Source: Aulostomus chinensis
Lineage: Eukaryota; Chordata; Actinopteri; Syngnathiformes; Aulostomidae
Length of the DNA: 64,000 bases
Assembly: GCA_037954235.1 (NCBI GenBank)
Contig: JBBMOA010000002.1
Location: 19,440,509 to 19,504,508, forward strand
Direction: 5' to 3'
The translations under genes and the position numbers were made by a program. Each line of letters starts with the position of its first letter. Within the stretch, counting starts at the first letter, position 1. Shown piece by piece: positions 51,801-62,746 of the stretch. Below the pieces are notes generated by a model. The model ran no database searches. It had not been told where the DNA came from and saw only the letters and a list, made by a program, of their open reading frames with translations.

Positions 51801-54800
51801 TTTTGTCGCTATGACGTTATAAAGTATGAAGATGCGATGATGATGATGCTCTTGAATGCCATACAAATGTGCAATGACTGTGTTCTTGGATGGTAGTCAC
51901 ATTGGCAGATATCCGCTTAATATCAGGTTTATTTCCATGTACGATTGAGGCCTGAAAAAGATCTGAGAATATCCAGTTTCATGTGTCTTTTTACGGTTTA
52001 CTCATTGGTAATACATCTGTGCCACAGCTGAGCAAAAACTTGGAATTGGGTCACTTGTACCAGGTAGTGTGATTGTGTCCTAAGATGACCTGTTGACGAT
52101 CAAGGCTATACATACTTTCAGAGACTCAGTGCTTTTTTTTTCTGCAGAGTTTTATGAGGAGATCCTCTCGTTGGCTCACAGCCTGACATGCCAGCAGGTG
52201 TCACCGCAGATGTGGCAGCTCCTTCCACTGGTGTATGAAGTCTTCCAGCAGGATGGATTTGACTATTTCACAGGTTTCTAATCTAGATTTTTACATTCAT
52301 ATTCAATTCTTAAAATGTTTATAATGGTGCTTAGACTGTGCCATCCAAATCCACAATGTTGAAGAGAGAGAAGTTGATTTATATTTTTTCATACGGTTTC
52401 AAAATCCCACAAGTACAGCCAAGCAATAGCCAGGTTTCTAATTTCAAGATCAGCCATGTGAATAATAAAATGTCTTTCTGTTTCAGATATGATGCCCCTC
52501 CTTCACAACTATGTAACAGTTGACACAGACACCCTCTTATCAGACACCAAATATCTGGAAATCATCTATAGCATGTGCAAGAAGGTAAAACAGTGCAGCA
52601 GATGCCACATGACTTAGTACAAGGGTTTAGTGATATGACCTCAATTCAAGATCATGATTATTTTGGGATCGGTGCCACGTAGAACTTTATTTTGACATAA
52701 ATTCTGCCTCAGTACACATACTTGATTGCCCAGTCCTGTGTAGACTGAGTTTGGTTTTTGAGATCAGTGTTTGGAGGGTTGATCTTGGCTTGTTGCTTTC
52801 AAAGGTCCTGACAGGGGATCCAGGTGAGGATCCAGAGTGTCATGCAGCCAAGCTCCTGGAGGTTATCATCTTGCAGTGCAAAGGTCGAGGCATTGACCAG
52901 GTTTGTGTCTGAACATTAACACCGCAATTGGGAGTGCTCAGCACTTACAACAGCGAGGGATGAGTGTATGGGACGCACAAAGCAAGTAAATACAACAACA
53001 GTATTGTGGCATTTCTTGAATGTTTGTGTATCGTCATTGCAGGTCGTGCCCTTGTTTGTGGCTGCTGCACTAGAGCGCTTGACGCGGGAGGTAAAGACCA
53101 GTGAGCTGAGAACAATGTGCCTGCAGGTGGCCATCGCTGCTCTGTACTACAGCCCCCCTCTTCTTCTCAACACATTAGAGAACCTGCGCTTCCCCAATAA
53201 CACTGAGCCCATCACAAACCACTTCATCAGTCAGTGGCTCAAAGATGTTGATTGTTTCCTTGGGTAAGACTTCTCAACTTAACAAATGACTGCTGCACCT
53301 CCAACATAACGTTAGTCATCTTAATATATTTTAAAGCCACCTTCATTTGAATGCCAAAGATCCAGAATTAAGTCTGTCTTGTCTCTTGCCAACCAGCCTC
53401 CATGACAGGAAAATGTGCATCCTGGGACTTTGTGCGCTCATTGACTTGGAGCACCGGCCTCAAGCCATCAACCAGGTGGCTGGTCAGCTTCTTCCAGCAG
53501 CCATCCTGCTGTTTAACGGCCTCAAGAGGGCGTATGCCTGTCGAGCAGAACACGAGAATGACGACGAGGATGACGACGAAGACGGGGAAGATGAGGACGA
53601 CAATGGTAGGCCATGAATTATTTAGTGTTCCTCCGTAAGGAGACATCGAGTGTTAAGTGAGTGATTTTCATATGTGATCTCTTCTAACCCCTGGAATCAA
53701 TGTAGCTGAGCTGGGCAGTGACGAGGACGACATTGACGAGGAGGGTCAGGAGTATTTGGAGATGCTGGCCAAACACGCAGGAGAGGTCGGAGATGATGAG
53801 GACTGGGAGGAAGACGATGCTGAAGAGACGGCGCTTGAGGGCTACACTACAGCTGTAGACGATGAAGACAACTTGGTGGACGAGTATCAGATCTTCAAAG
53901 CCATACTACAGAGTAAGACGACAATCCGTCAGGGGTCAGCAGCTCACCGACAGAATACTGGTCATCGCTGTAACTGCTCATCTCACTTCCCTCTGGTGCA
54001 GATATCCAGACTCGTGACCCGGCGTGGTACCAGGCACTAACACAAGCCCTTGATGAAGAACAGGGCAAACAGCTTCAGGACATTGGCACACTTGCAGACC
54101 AGAGACGGGCAGCACATGGTGAGATTCTAGGGCCCCATCTCACTTCTCCGTTTTCTGTTTCAGCAGTTGGGTCCAATATTTATAACTACCTTCCATTAGA
54201 TGTGTTCAAAGATGTTCTTGTGACTCACTGATGAGGGACATATTAAGGGAACAAATGACTGGAATGAACAGCACCACAGCCTTAGAGGGGTAATTGGTTA
54301 AAGAATGAAAATGGTGTGAGTCATTCTATGGTCTTTTCCATCACCAGATATGGGAGATTTTGGAGCATGATCGTCCCTCCAGTAGAGTTCCAGAGACCTG
54401 TAGAATCTCTGCCAAGATGCATTGGAGCTGTTCTGGTGGCCTTTGGTTGCCCTAACAACTTAATAAACACATTCTGTTGGTTTTCCTTTAATTTGTCATC
54501 TGTCTGTTACTGTAACACACTGAGCATGCACCTCTTGCCATGCCACCTCAACTATAGCTTGATGCACATTTTCTCAGTCTAGTTTCCCATCACACTGTGC
54601 AGGTGTGATGGGAAATATCACATTTAATTCCAGGAGAAGAAAAAAAAGAAGTATGTCCGATTCACATCACACACGTCCTTATTTCATTTGTGACCACATT
54701 TTCTGCACATTTATAGACCAAAAAAAAACAAAGGAAGTGCTGAGTTATTTATGTTAATGATCCAACTGAAGTGGGTAAATGTTCCCTGTTGAGCGAAAAA

Positions 54801-55299
54801 AGACAAGGAAGAAGAATGCTATTATTGACCACAACAATCCAATTGTGAACGTCTTACTTTGTTAAATGCACCCCAACCCAAAACCAGCAAATGGAAAAGG
54901 TCTTGGCCTGAATATCTGCCGGGTCCTCCCTGAAACTTTGACTGTTGCCTCCAGAGGCTGATCGTAGCTGATACTCAAGAGATGAATCTGACCAGTTTGT
55001 GATTTTGAGGCAATAGGAGGTTTGGGAATCAGCATTTTCCACAGGCCTGTATTTTTACCGCAACACTGGGAAGTAATGACTGTCTCTGTGCTCCCAGTTC
55101 ACTCCGTAAGCTTTTGGGCAGCGGCTGGGTGGAAAGAACGGTGAGCGGCAACGTTTTGTCCTCAAGGTTTTCACCACTGTTGCTTATTATCTTAATTACA
55201 GAATCCAAGATGATCGAGAAGCACGGCGGGTACAAGTTCACAGCGCCGGTGGTGCCATCGACTTTCAACTTCGGAGGCACTGCTCCAGGAATGAATTGA
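39867..55299 (+). CDS. ipo7: Importin-7 (RanBP7), complete
   Basis: Karyopherin-beta nuclear import receptor. Established cargoes include ribosomal proteins, histone H1 (with importin-beta) and signalling factors; RanGTP releases cargo in the nucleus. Exons: 39867-39950, 42070-42151, 46371-46524, 46672-46830, 46911-47067, 47223-47312, 47404-47498, 47582-47666, 47769-47903, 48248-48347, 48440-48516, 48980-49096, 49359-49448, 49591-49756, 49852-50012, 50780-50908, 51493-51559, 52148-52273, 52487-52584, 52805-52900, 53043-53263, 53397-53605, 53706-53912, 54002-54118, 55202-55299. The sum is 3120 nt, 1039 residues plus TGA (human 1038). Visible blocks are the N-terminal importin-beta segment (EALRGTMDPNLREAAERQLN), HEAT-repeat helices throughout, an acidic Asp/Glu loop near residues 885-945, and a C-terminus ending FNFGGTAPGMN. 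A second ATG at 39864 would add one Met; the 39867 start matches human. Confidence 0.97.
39951..42069. other. ipo7: First intron of IPO7
   Basis: 2.1 kb intron. Its first 500 bases are CpG-containing and probably promoter-proximal. It contains a C homopolymer at 41037-41048 and a LINE tail at 41659-41935. No other gene is seen. Confidence 0.7.
41659..41935 (-). mobile_element. LINE/SINE-like fragment, antisense
   Basis: Contains AACTTTATTGTCCCTGAGGG, the reverse complement of a common fish non-LTR 3' terminus, followed by TATTGCACTATTATT-type sequence often found with it. Boundaries are approximate. Confidence 0.5.
42370..43027. mobile_element. PIF/Harbinger-like element with decayed Myb/SANT-like coding segment
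   Basis: Inverted termini GGGCGCTTTGTCACCTACCT and GGTGAGAAAGCGCTC are flanked by TTA target duplications (42367-42369 and 43028-43030), the size and sequence used by PIF/Harbinger. GGTCCGGA motifs repeat in the left arm. The interior plus strand reads WEEEIKYFIQIWSEDEI, then in another frame after a G-run RLKMKRLRQAYTKARDAI. This pattern resembles the Myb/SANT-like partner protein of Harbinger elements. No transposase is present. Confidence 0.78.
43322..43567. mobile_element. Short hAT-like MITE
   Basis: CAGGTTTGGGTACTG at the left and GGGACCCATCCCTA at the right form imperfect inverted ends. ATCATGAT (43314-43321) and ATCATGAC (43568-43575) are 8-bp near-identical flanks. It is short, so the family is uncertain. 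Confidence 0.5.
54583..54615. repeat. Perfect 13-bp hairpin in an IPO7 intron
   Basis: TTTCCCATCACAC, a 7-base loop TGTGCAG, then GTGTGATGGGAAA. It lies in the last IPO7 intron (54119-55201), which otherwise holds nothing I recognise. Confidence 0.85.
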
Positions 55300-56730
55300 G
55301 TCATCTGTTCTACTTTTTATTACTCTGTGACTGATTGTAGTGAAGTGAAAAAAAAAGCTTGTGTTGTTCCCTTAAGTAGTGGTTCCAGAACTGGTTCTTC
55401 TCAGTCATTCTTCAATCTGTCAAATGGGAAATAGCACCAGAAGATGTGGGAAAGCAACCAAAATGCAACCAATGGCTGGGGAAAACAAACCAAGAACTTG
55501 AGCACGATGCAAGAGAAGAAGCTCTGAACAACGTTGTCTTCTGGAGCCCAAAGTGGAGGGGATACCATGACGGCAACTCTTTTGTTTTTTTCCCACGTAA
55601 ACAAAATTGGGGGATTAACAGTTAGAAATTGATAATGGGACTAAATATTACATTATCACTGTTGTGGCCAAGCGGCCGTAATAAGATTATACCTCTGGTA
55701 GTGGTGATATCTACGTTATTTTCTGCATAAGCGATCATGTTTATGTACATACAAGCCAAGGTTATTGATTTTTCAAGTAGCCTTGAAAAACAACCAGAGG
55801 CGTTTGTAAGGTGTCAACAGCTGTATTCATATGTAGCATATTGGATACTTCATAGCACTATGTGATGCCTGATCTCTGTAAATTAATGACTAGCACTTTC
55901 ATATTGTTCAGGTCTACTAGCCTTCTGTATCAGACTGCAAATTTTTTAAATTGAAGACTATTTAAAATGAAAACAGCTGTAACTTTGTTACTTTGCAAGC
56001 GACTTGAGTAACGGCTGGTTGTCACGCATCTGGTTACAGAGTGGATTGGTGGGCAACTCCAACTATTGATTTCAGGAAAAAGAGAATGCTCTTGGTGTTC
56101 AGTACGGCTACAGGACATGTGTTTGTGAGCACTGAAAGTACAATTGGATACACTATTGAAGCATGTACAATTGGACTTGTCGTGAAGGTCTCAAGCTTTT
56201 GGTTGGTGTATGGATGAACCATCTATATAACAACATATTAAAAAAGAAAAAGCTAAGGGAATTCATGACCACGAGTGTTTCCTTATACCATCATGCTGCA
56301 TTTCGTTGGTTAGAAGTTCACTTGTATCGGGTTGAAACGTTTGCTTCTTTAGGAGCACGGTGCTCTTCTTTGATTTTCTTTTTGATTATCAGGTCAGATT
56401 CTTTTGAGACAAACCTCAGCAGTTTGTCAGTCAGCCTGCAGGAGCTCCTTTCAGGTTTGTGATGCAGGAAAAAGGAGCAGCACTGAGGAGAGTTGAGAAG
56501 CTTCTGATCCAGACTGGAGCTGTTGTGACTGTGGGACGCTCCACAATTACGGCTCTCTGACTAGTGCCAAGAATTACATGCAGATATCATTTAGAAAGGA
56601 AGATGAAAAACCTTGCTGTGCACCGCTGCTGCTGATAAGATTGTGTGTACATTTGTTTTATTCCAGTACTTAACACTTAGTTACTTCCACTACGGACCTA
56701 CATTTGAAGGGACTCTACTCAAAAGGAGCC
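55300..56730 (+). other. ipo7: IPO7 3' UTR and downstream sequence
   Basis: Follows the TGA at 55297-55299. A possible ATTAAA polyadenylation signal is at 56237-56242; no AATAAA was noticed before it. The extent of the UTR is undetermined and no other coding region is supported. Confidence 0.5.
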
Positions 56731-56785
56731 ATATATATGTATATATATATATATATGTATGTATGTATGTATGTATATATATGTG

Positions 56786-56816
<31 letters not shown>

Positions 56817-56825
56817 GTATATGTG
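56731..56825. repeat. (AT)n/(GTAT)n microsatellite
   Basis: Mixed AT and GTAT units immediately before the Tc1 element. Confidence 0.93.
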
Positions 56826-56846
56826 TGTTACTCTTTTACTTAGTTA

Positions 56847-57941
56847 CTTTTATTCAACCAGCGAGGTTTTTCTTGATTGGAATGACAGGCGTCTCCCAGA
56901 AGATAAGGTGATATACAAGAGGCATCATTGTGGGGGAAAATAATCAGCTTTTATTTACATTTGATCAAAAAGTGATCTATCCAAAATTATCCATACCCTT
57001 TACAAACTGTCACAGTCTATGGGAAAATCCAAAGTTCTAGACCATTCCAAATAGTCCAAGCTGTTCTGTAGCATCCTAAGGACCCGATTCATCGGGAGCA
57101 GCTGTTTTAATCAGCTCAGCAGGTGAGAATCAGCAGCTCTGCCTTGGTTGGTGGACATCCATGGTTAAGACAAAGGAGCTCACTGGGAGCCTGCGGCTGC
57201 TCACATGTGAGGAAAGCGCAATGAGGTCCTATCTAAATGTTTTTAAGCTCCAGTGACTACAGTGCGAAGTATTATTAGAAATACAAGACGTTCGGCTCTG
57301 AGGAACATCTCAGAAGACGTGGTGGGAGGCCAACACCATCACCACCGTCTAACATGGTGCTGGGAGCCTCAGGTTTTCAGGGTTTTTTTCAGCCAATGGA
57401 CCAGTGACCCTCATCAGGGTGAACGGCACCATGGTAAAAGGCAATACATCAAGATTCTCAACAACATCAAGCAGTCTCCAGAGAAACTTGGTCTCGGGCG
57501 CGACTGGACATTTAAGAACAACAGCGACCCCAAACACAGTAAAAGTGACGCAGAAATGGTTAGCGGACTCGAGCAGGAGCGTTTCACTGCGGCCCAGCCA
57601 GAGTCCTGATTTGAATTCTATGGAGAACCTGTGGAGGGAGCTAAAGATCAGGGTGACGGCAGGGGGACCCTCCAACCTGAAAGAACTCATCGCTGAAGAT
57701 GAACGGGCAGACATATTAGTGGAGACATGCAAAAAGCTGGTCAGCAGTTATAAGAAGCGTTTGATTGCTTTAATAGCCATCAAAGGCTTTTCTATTGATG
57801 ATTGAGAAGGGTATGAATGATCTTTGTTCAAATGTAAATAAAAGCTTTTCTTTTCCTCGGATGCCTCTTGTTCATCGCCTTATCCTCTGGGAGACGCCTG
57901 TGTCATTCCAATCAAGGAGAAACTCGCTGGCTGGATAAAAG
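56847..57941 (+). mobile_element. Tc1-like DNA transposon, internally deleted
   Basis: Long inverted ends match over about 80 bases with only a few differences, starting CTTTTATTCAACCAGCGAGG at the left and ending CTCGCTGGCTGGATAAAAG at the right. TA duplications lie at 56845-56846 and 57942-57943. A second matching block (GCTTTTATTTACATTTGA) extends the repeats to about 150 bases. At 1.1 kb it is shorter than usual full-length Tc1 elements (about 1.6 kb). The 5' part of the transposase is missing. Confidence 0.92.
57253..57805 (+). pseudogene. Broken Tc1-like transposase
   Basis: Remnants of the DDE transposase catalytic half occur in two frames. One holds LGLGRDWTFKNNSDPKHSK (the QQDNDPKHT region, in which the catalytic Asp position can be aligned). 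The second, after a frame shift, holds SQSPDLNSMENLWRELKIRV with the final Glu-containing ENLW motif, ending near a stop at 57805. The N-terminal DNA-binding region is lost. It is not a working gene. Confidence 0.9.
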
Positions 57942-58038
57942 TAATGAAAGCATTAATCAGCTCAGCCTCCAAAACATCCATTACTACAACTTTTAATTCT
58001 TCAAATGCATTTTTGTTCATTTCTCTCTAAGAGTTTGA

Positions 58039-58070
58039 GTGTGTGTGTGTGTGTGTGGGGGGGGGGGGGG
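58039..58070. repeat. (GT)n followed by a G run
   Basis: GT tract, then 14 G, about 430 bases upstream of the SWAP70 start codon. Confidence 0.93.
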
Positions 58071-58504
58071 TACGGCTTTATTTATAAATCACGTGGAAAT
58101 TAGAAGGTTACCGTGAAAATGAGAATGAAATAATCTACAAATAAAAATAAAATAAGTGACAGTTTCAGTAACTCGGGGCCCGTCGGGGACCCATGTTAGA
58201 GAGCCCCCGCTTTACAGAGCAAATGTATTTTTGTGAGCTCTTAATTCGTTCTCCAGGTACCTGATCGGTGCTCAGGCGGTGGACGGAGATTTCAAGACGT
58301 CCACAGAAGTAAAACCAGTTGGTTTTTTTCCCCTCTGCGCCTGTGAGAGGAGCTGAGGCGTCGCTTGAGTTCACTGACAGGATTTGGCGGAGCAAGTATG
58401 GTCGCGCAGGAAACCGTGCAGCTGTGCGCCACCAAAGTTGAGCGGGCTGTATTGTGCGGAACCTAACTGATGCTCCACAAACCTTCGGGCCTCTGAGGGT
58501 CGAG

Positions 58505-61500
58505 ATGTGGCTTCGACAGGAGCTCCTCAAGTCCATATGGCACGCTTTTACTGCCCTGGACGTGGACCAGCGTGGAAAAGTGTCCAAATCTCAGTTAAAG
58601 GTACGTTTCACTTCTGTTTCCTTTCTTTAAGTGACGTACTGTCACTGTCGCCCTGCAGCGTTTATAACTAAAGTGTGCAACAAGTAGCACAAAGTTTAGT
58701 TTGAACAAATATTCAAGTGATGTTGAGTCATGATTTCGTCCTTCTGACTTTTTCCTCTGCACTCATTTGACAGGATTTATGTAAAAGATTATCTGTAGAC
58801 TTACACAATAAATTGTGTGTTTTTAATGAACTGCACCAGTATAATCTAGCGCTATTCTGTAAAACACTGAAACGAAACTCTGAAATGCAAATGGAGCTAA
58901 TCTACTGGAGGATTTCAACTACTTCTGACTTAAGCGCATTTGGCTCAAAACGCCTAGTCCAAGCTGGAATTGTATCTTTTTTCACTTGAAGTACACAGAT
59001 GAGTTCAAACACACCTCAGCTTTATATTGTTGCACTGATGCCATAATACCTTATTTATTTAGACCACTTACTTGTCATTTCCTCGCACGTTTTTAAATTT
59101 CCCCTGTGTGGGATTAATAAAGTGCTCTTAATATTGACGCTGATGCAGGGAGTTAGGGGGTCTGGTGCTTGTGTGTGTACGTGTGTTACCAGCCTGACAA
59201 AGGCAGTTGAAGGATTCTCCTGGGTTTTTTTTGTGTCACTCAAATGTTCTTTGAGTGCTGCTGAGAACGAAGGAGCACACCACTCTCCCCCTGCCCTGAA
59301 AGCCTGTTCATGATCTTTATCACAGTCCACCATCCTTGGGCCAGAAAACCATTGCAAGTGAAATTTAATAGAATCAAAGCTTGGTCCTTGTTGATGTAAA
59401 GTTTCACTTCATCGCTGCATTGTTCAAGAAAATAAAAGGACTTCCTTTTCTTCCTCGTGCAGCTGTACAGCAAAGCAGTAGGAGGAACAGTGAGGGAGAG
59501 GTTGCTGATCGCTTGGGCAGTAATGCTTGTAAATTTCAACGTTTTTGCATGTGTGTAACACAGCCTGAAAAACACAGTGACACCCAAATGCTCACATTCT
59601 TATTAAAGTTGCTGTTGTTTTTTTGGTTCATTGTTGCATTGTCTGTTCCATAATATTTCAGAAAATGGTGTCCACTTGGCATAAATATGGTCCAATATGT
59701 GCTCATATGAAGACTTACCACATATGAGGATGCAGCCCCAAAGATATCCAGTATATTTTAGCTTCCACTTATTATAACTATGGGACGTCACTGCTCAGTG
59801 CACTGACGTCCATCAGTTTGCAGAACACATCCAAATAATCTCTAAATTATCCCACAAATCTTTGTCACAAGCTCATTTGAAGGATGCTGAGGGCCGAGAC
59901 ACCCTATATATCAACATACCGCCATTTAACTGACTCTGATGTGATGGACTGACCTGTGGTCCTTTAGGTGCTGTCTCATAATCTGTGCACGGTGATGAAG
60001 ATCCCTCATGACCCCGTGGCCCTGGAGGAGCATTTCAAAGAAGACAGTAAAGGGCCTCTGTCCAACCAGGGCTACATGCCCTACCTCAACATGTTCATCC
60101 TGGACAAGGTGAGCGCAGAGCAGGAGTTGCCTGGGGATGGGAGGGCCTTTCACTAGTGACCACTCCTAAGTACTACTCTGGAGTACTGCTTACCCTGTGT
60201 GTATGTGCATTGGATGATATCTTTCAATACGGGCTGCAACAGCAGTGTTGTCTTTCCACTGCCTCACATCGCTGACTCGGATCAGAATAAATATGAAAGA
60301 ATGAATGACAGATGAACAAAAGAGCTGTAATCCAGAGAGACCCCACCCAGACGTGCTCAAAGATGAGATGAATTCAAATGTATTTATTTAAACTTGGCAT
60401 CACTCACAGAGAGCGTTACCGTAAATATTTAATGCAATTTGTCTCCCATCTCTTTTATCTGAATCTGACTTTGCTCGTAACAAGATTTAGAGGCCTTTCT
60501 AAGCTTGGAAAAAGAGCTAGAAAATGATGCACAAACTGGGAAAATAGAACACAAATGTGAAAAGACAAAACATGAAATCTATTTTTTTCTCTGTCCAACA
60601 CAGTGTGACTCAGAAAAGGCTGACAAAGACATGCTTTTCTTCTCTACAGAAGGAAACAGGTGTAGCCACTGCAGTATTTATGCCTGATTATATTCATTCA
60701 TTGTACATTATAGATACAATGGCCTTATGGTTTCTAATCTTCTTGATTTTTTTTTCAAATAAAAACAGCTTTCTTTTTGACTTGGAAGCTGTTCTCTTGC
60801 CTGTCTTGTAGGCTCTGACTTGAATCAAAATGAGGCATTTAACTGTGGTAGATTTGCACTTCACATCCTGCAGACTCAAGGTTTTGAAAGGACACAAACA
60901 CTAAGCTGCTTTGCATTTGTAAACACGCTCCCCTCACTGGTGCCGCCAACCATTTCTAATCTGACTGAAAGCTCTGTCTTTTAATTGCAGGTACAGCAGG
61001 ATTTTGATATACTGGAGTTCAACCAGGTCTGCTGGACACTGAGTTGCAAGAAAAATTTGTGTACAACAAATCTGCTCATCACAAGAAATGATGCCTTTAA
61101 AATCTGGTGCATTTTCAACTTCCTATCTGAAGACCAGTACCCGCTTGTCATCATGGTTGAAGAGGTGAGGAGGACATTTGCTGCTGTTTTTGTTTTGTTT
61201 TTTTTAATTTTAGATTTTACCTTTATTTAATTAGGTAAGTCATGATGGAATCTTGGAAAAAAAGTTGAAGCATCTGAAGGTTAGGTGGAGAAAATTATAT
61301 CGTTAAAGACAGCCACTTGAACATTCACAGCACGGGAATTAATAATAATAACAAATACAGTTGCAACAAGCATTTACATGTTGGGCAGTAAGCAGACATT
61401 TCTAGGCAAGTATGAATCAAATATTCCAGAGGGTGTGTGAGGATGGCCAGTTGACAGGAATAAAGAGTGGTGTATATTGAGGTTGATATAGAACATCCAT

Positions 61501-62746
61501 CCTCTGAATTGCACCTTGGAAACTCTCAACTACAGATCACATCAATGTGTAGCGTGGTTCAATTAGCAGAGCAAGTGAAGGTGGAGTGCTTTCTGTCAGA
61601 AAGAAACAGATTTTAGATTAAACCTTAAACCTTAAGCTGTTAATGTGGTGTTAAAATGACAAAACACCGTGCAGACAAATAGCCAAGTATTTTATATTCA
61701 GTAACCTGTTCAACGCTTCACCCGAAACTTCAGCGGGAGGTTTATGGTGGATTGTATCTGCGAAGGGACCGATAGCATAAAGTACTGTTTCACCATTGTA
61801 CCTTGAATAGACTTGCCTACTACTACAAAAAACAAACAAACAAACAAAAACAAAACAGCAATATCATTTAAATATAAGAGAATAATGTTGGACCAGAGCT
61901 GGAGCCTTGGGGTACACCCTTAGTGACAGGGATGGGTTGAAAGAGGAATTACTCAGATTTGATATGCTGCAGTCACAAAAGAAGTATCTAACTACCACCT
62001 TATTCAAAGCATCCAGACCCCTCAGGTCATCAGGGACAGGTCTACTCAGCGTCCCCAGGATCAGAACCAAACAGGGTGAAGCTGCTTTCAGCCTCTGTGG
62101 TCCACACCTGTGGAACAAACTCCCTGAAACTCTGAGGGGGGCACAAACCCTCAGCTCATTTAAATCAGGGCTGAAAACACTGCTGTTTACTGCAGCCTTC
62201 TTATAGTGTTGATTTGGGATTGATCTGGGTGGCTTGGTATTGATGGATTGATTTAATATTGATTTGTCTGCTGTCGAATTGATCTTAAATGATTTTTGAA
62301 TGTTTTAATTCATGTTTTCGATTTGAAACTGATTCTAACTTTCAATTTCTCTTTCCCTCTGTAAAGCACTATGAATTGCCCTGTGTATGAATGGTGCTAT
62401 ACAAATACATTTGCCTTGCCTTGCCTTGCCTTATTCAAGCACACTCTCAAGGTCACCTTACAGGGCCGAGTTAGAAGCAGAAAGTACATAAAACTGCTTG
62501 TATTTTTATCCGTCTCTTTAGGTTGAGTACTTCATGAGAAAGGTGATGGAGGCTGTGGGGAGCGGATGGAGTGAGGAGAAGTTTGAAGGTTTCAAACTTC
62601 AGCTGAACAGGAAGAGCTGTCTGACTGCCTGGGAGCTGATTGAACTGGTGGGAATGGGGTACCTCAGCAAGGGCATGAACCAGCATACCCTGTCCCTCGG
62701 CATCAATGAGGTCTTCCAGGAGCTCATACTGGACATGCTCAAGCAG
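58505..62746 (+). CDS. swap70: Switch-associated protein 70, 5' part; gene continues beyond right edge
   Basis: PIP3-binding Rac-activating protein that links receptor signalling to F-actin (established in mammalian B cells, mast cells and fibroblasts). Four coding exons: 58505-58600, 59968-60108, 60991-61164, 62522-62746, all in phase 0, giving 212 residues. They encode the N-terminal EF-hand-like half: ELLKSIWHAFTALDVDQRGK, KVSKSQLKVLSHNLCTV, HDPVALEEHF, SNQGYMPYLN, DAFKIWCIFNFLSEDQYPL, ending NEVFQELILDMLKQ just before where the PH domain begins in the family. The PH and coiled-coil exons (human protein 585 residues) are not in the remaining 1.25 kb. DEF6 is the paralogue to exclude. The sequence QQDFDILEFNQVCWTL and the IPO7 neighbourhood favour SWAP70. 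The N-terminus (MWLRQELL) differs from human MGSLKEELL, but this is the only ATG close to the conserved start. Confidence 0.93.
58601..59967. other. swap70: First intron of SWAP70 in the window
   Basis: 1.4 kb intron with a LINE tail at about 59040-59135. No other gene is seen. Confidence 0.7.
59040..59135 (+). mobile_element. LINE 3' tail fragment
   Basis: TTTCCCCTGTGTGGGATTAA followed by TAAAGTGCTCTTAATATTG: the typical 3' terminus of a truncated fish non-LTR element. Boundaries are approximate. Confidence 0.5.
60109..60990. other. swap70: Second intron of SWAP70
   Basis: 0.9 kb intron with no gene or named element recognised. Confidence 0.7.
61165..62521. other. swap70: Third intron of SWAP70
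   Basis: 1.4 kb intron. Its second half is occupied by a truncated LINE (61940-62434). A TTTACCTTTATTTAATTAGG motif near 61213 resembles another dispersed fish repeat but is too short to assign. Confidence 0.7.
61940..62434 (+). mobile_element. 5'-truncated LINE (L2/Rex-like): reverse transcriptase C-terminal end plus 3' UTR
   Basis: The plus-strand frame ending at 62206 carries the motif GEAAFSLCGPHLWNKLPETL followed by SSFKSGLKTLLF, characteristic of the C-terminal end of L2-type fish LINE reverse transcriptases. A 3' UTR follows with AAAGCACTATGAATTGCCCT and CTATACAAATACATTTGCC, ending in a (CCTTG)n tail at 62409-62431. No target duplication was resolved. Confidence 0.8.

Noticed and set aside
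51780..51960. Possible C/D snoRNA (GATGATGATG near 51836 with a later CTGA)
   Set aside because: Box spacing is too long, there is no terminal stem, and the ATG repeats explain the C-box-like match.
39951..55201. A search for an H/ACA snoRNA (mammalian IPO7 hosts SNORA23) in the IPO7 introns
   Set aside because: I could not find a convincing pair of hairpins with H and ACA boxes in any intron by eye. A covariance-model search of 39951-55201 would settle it.
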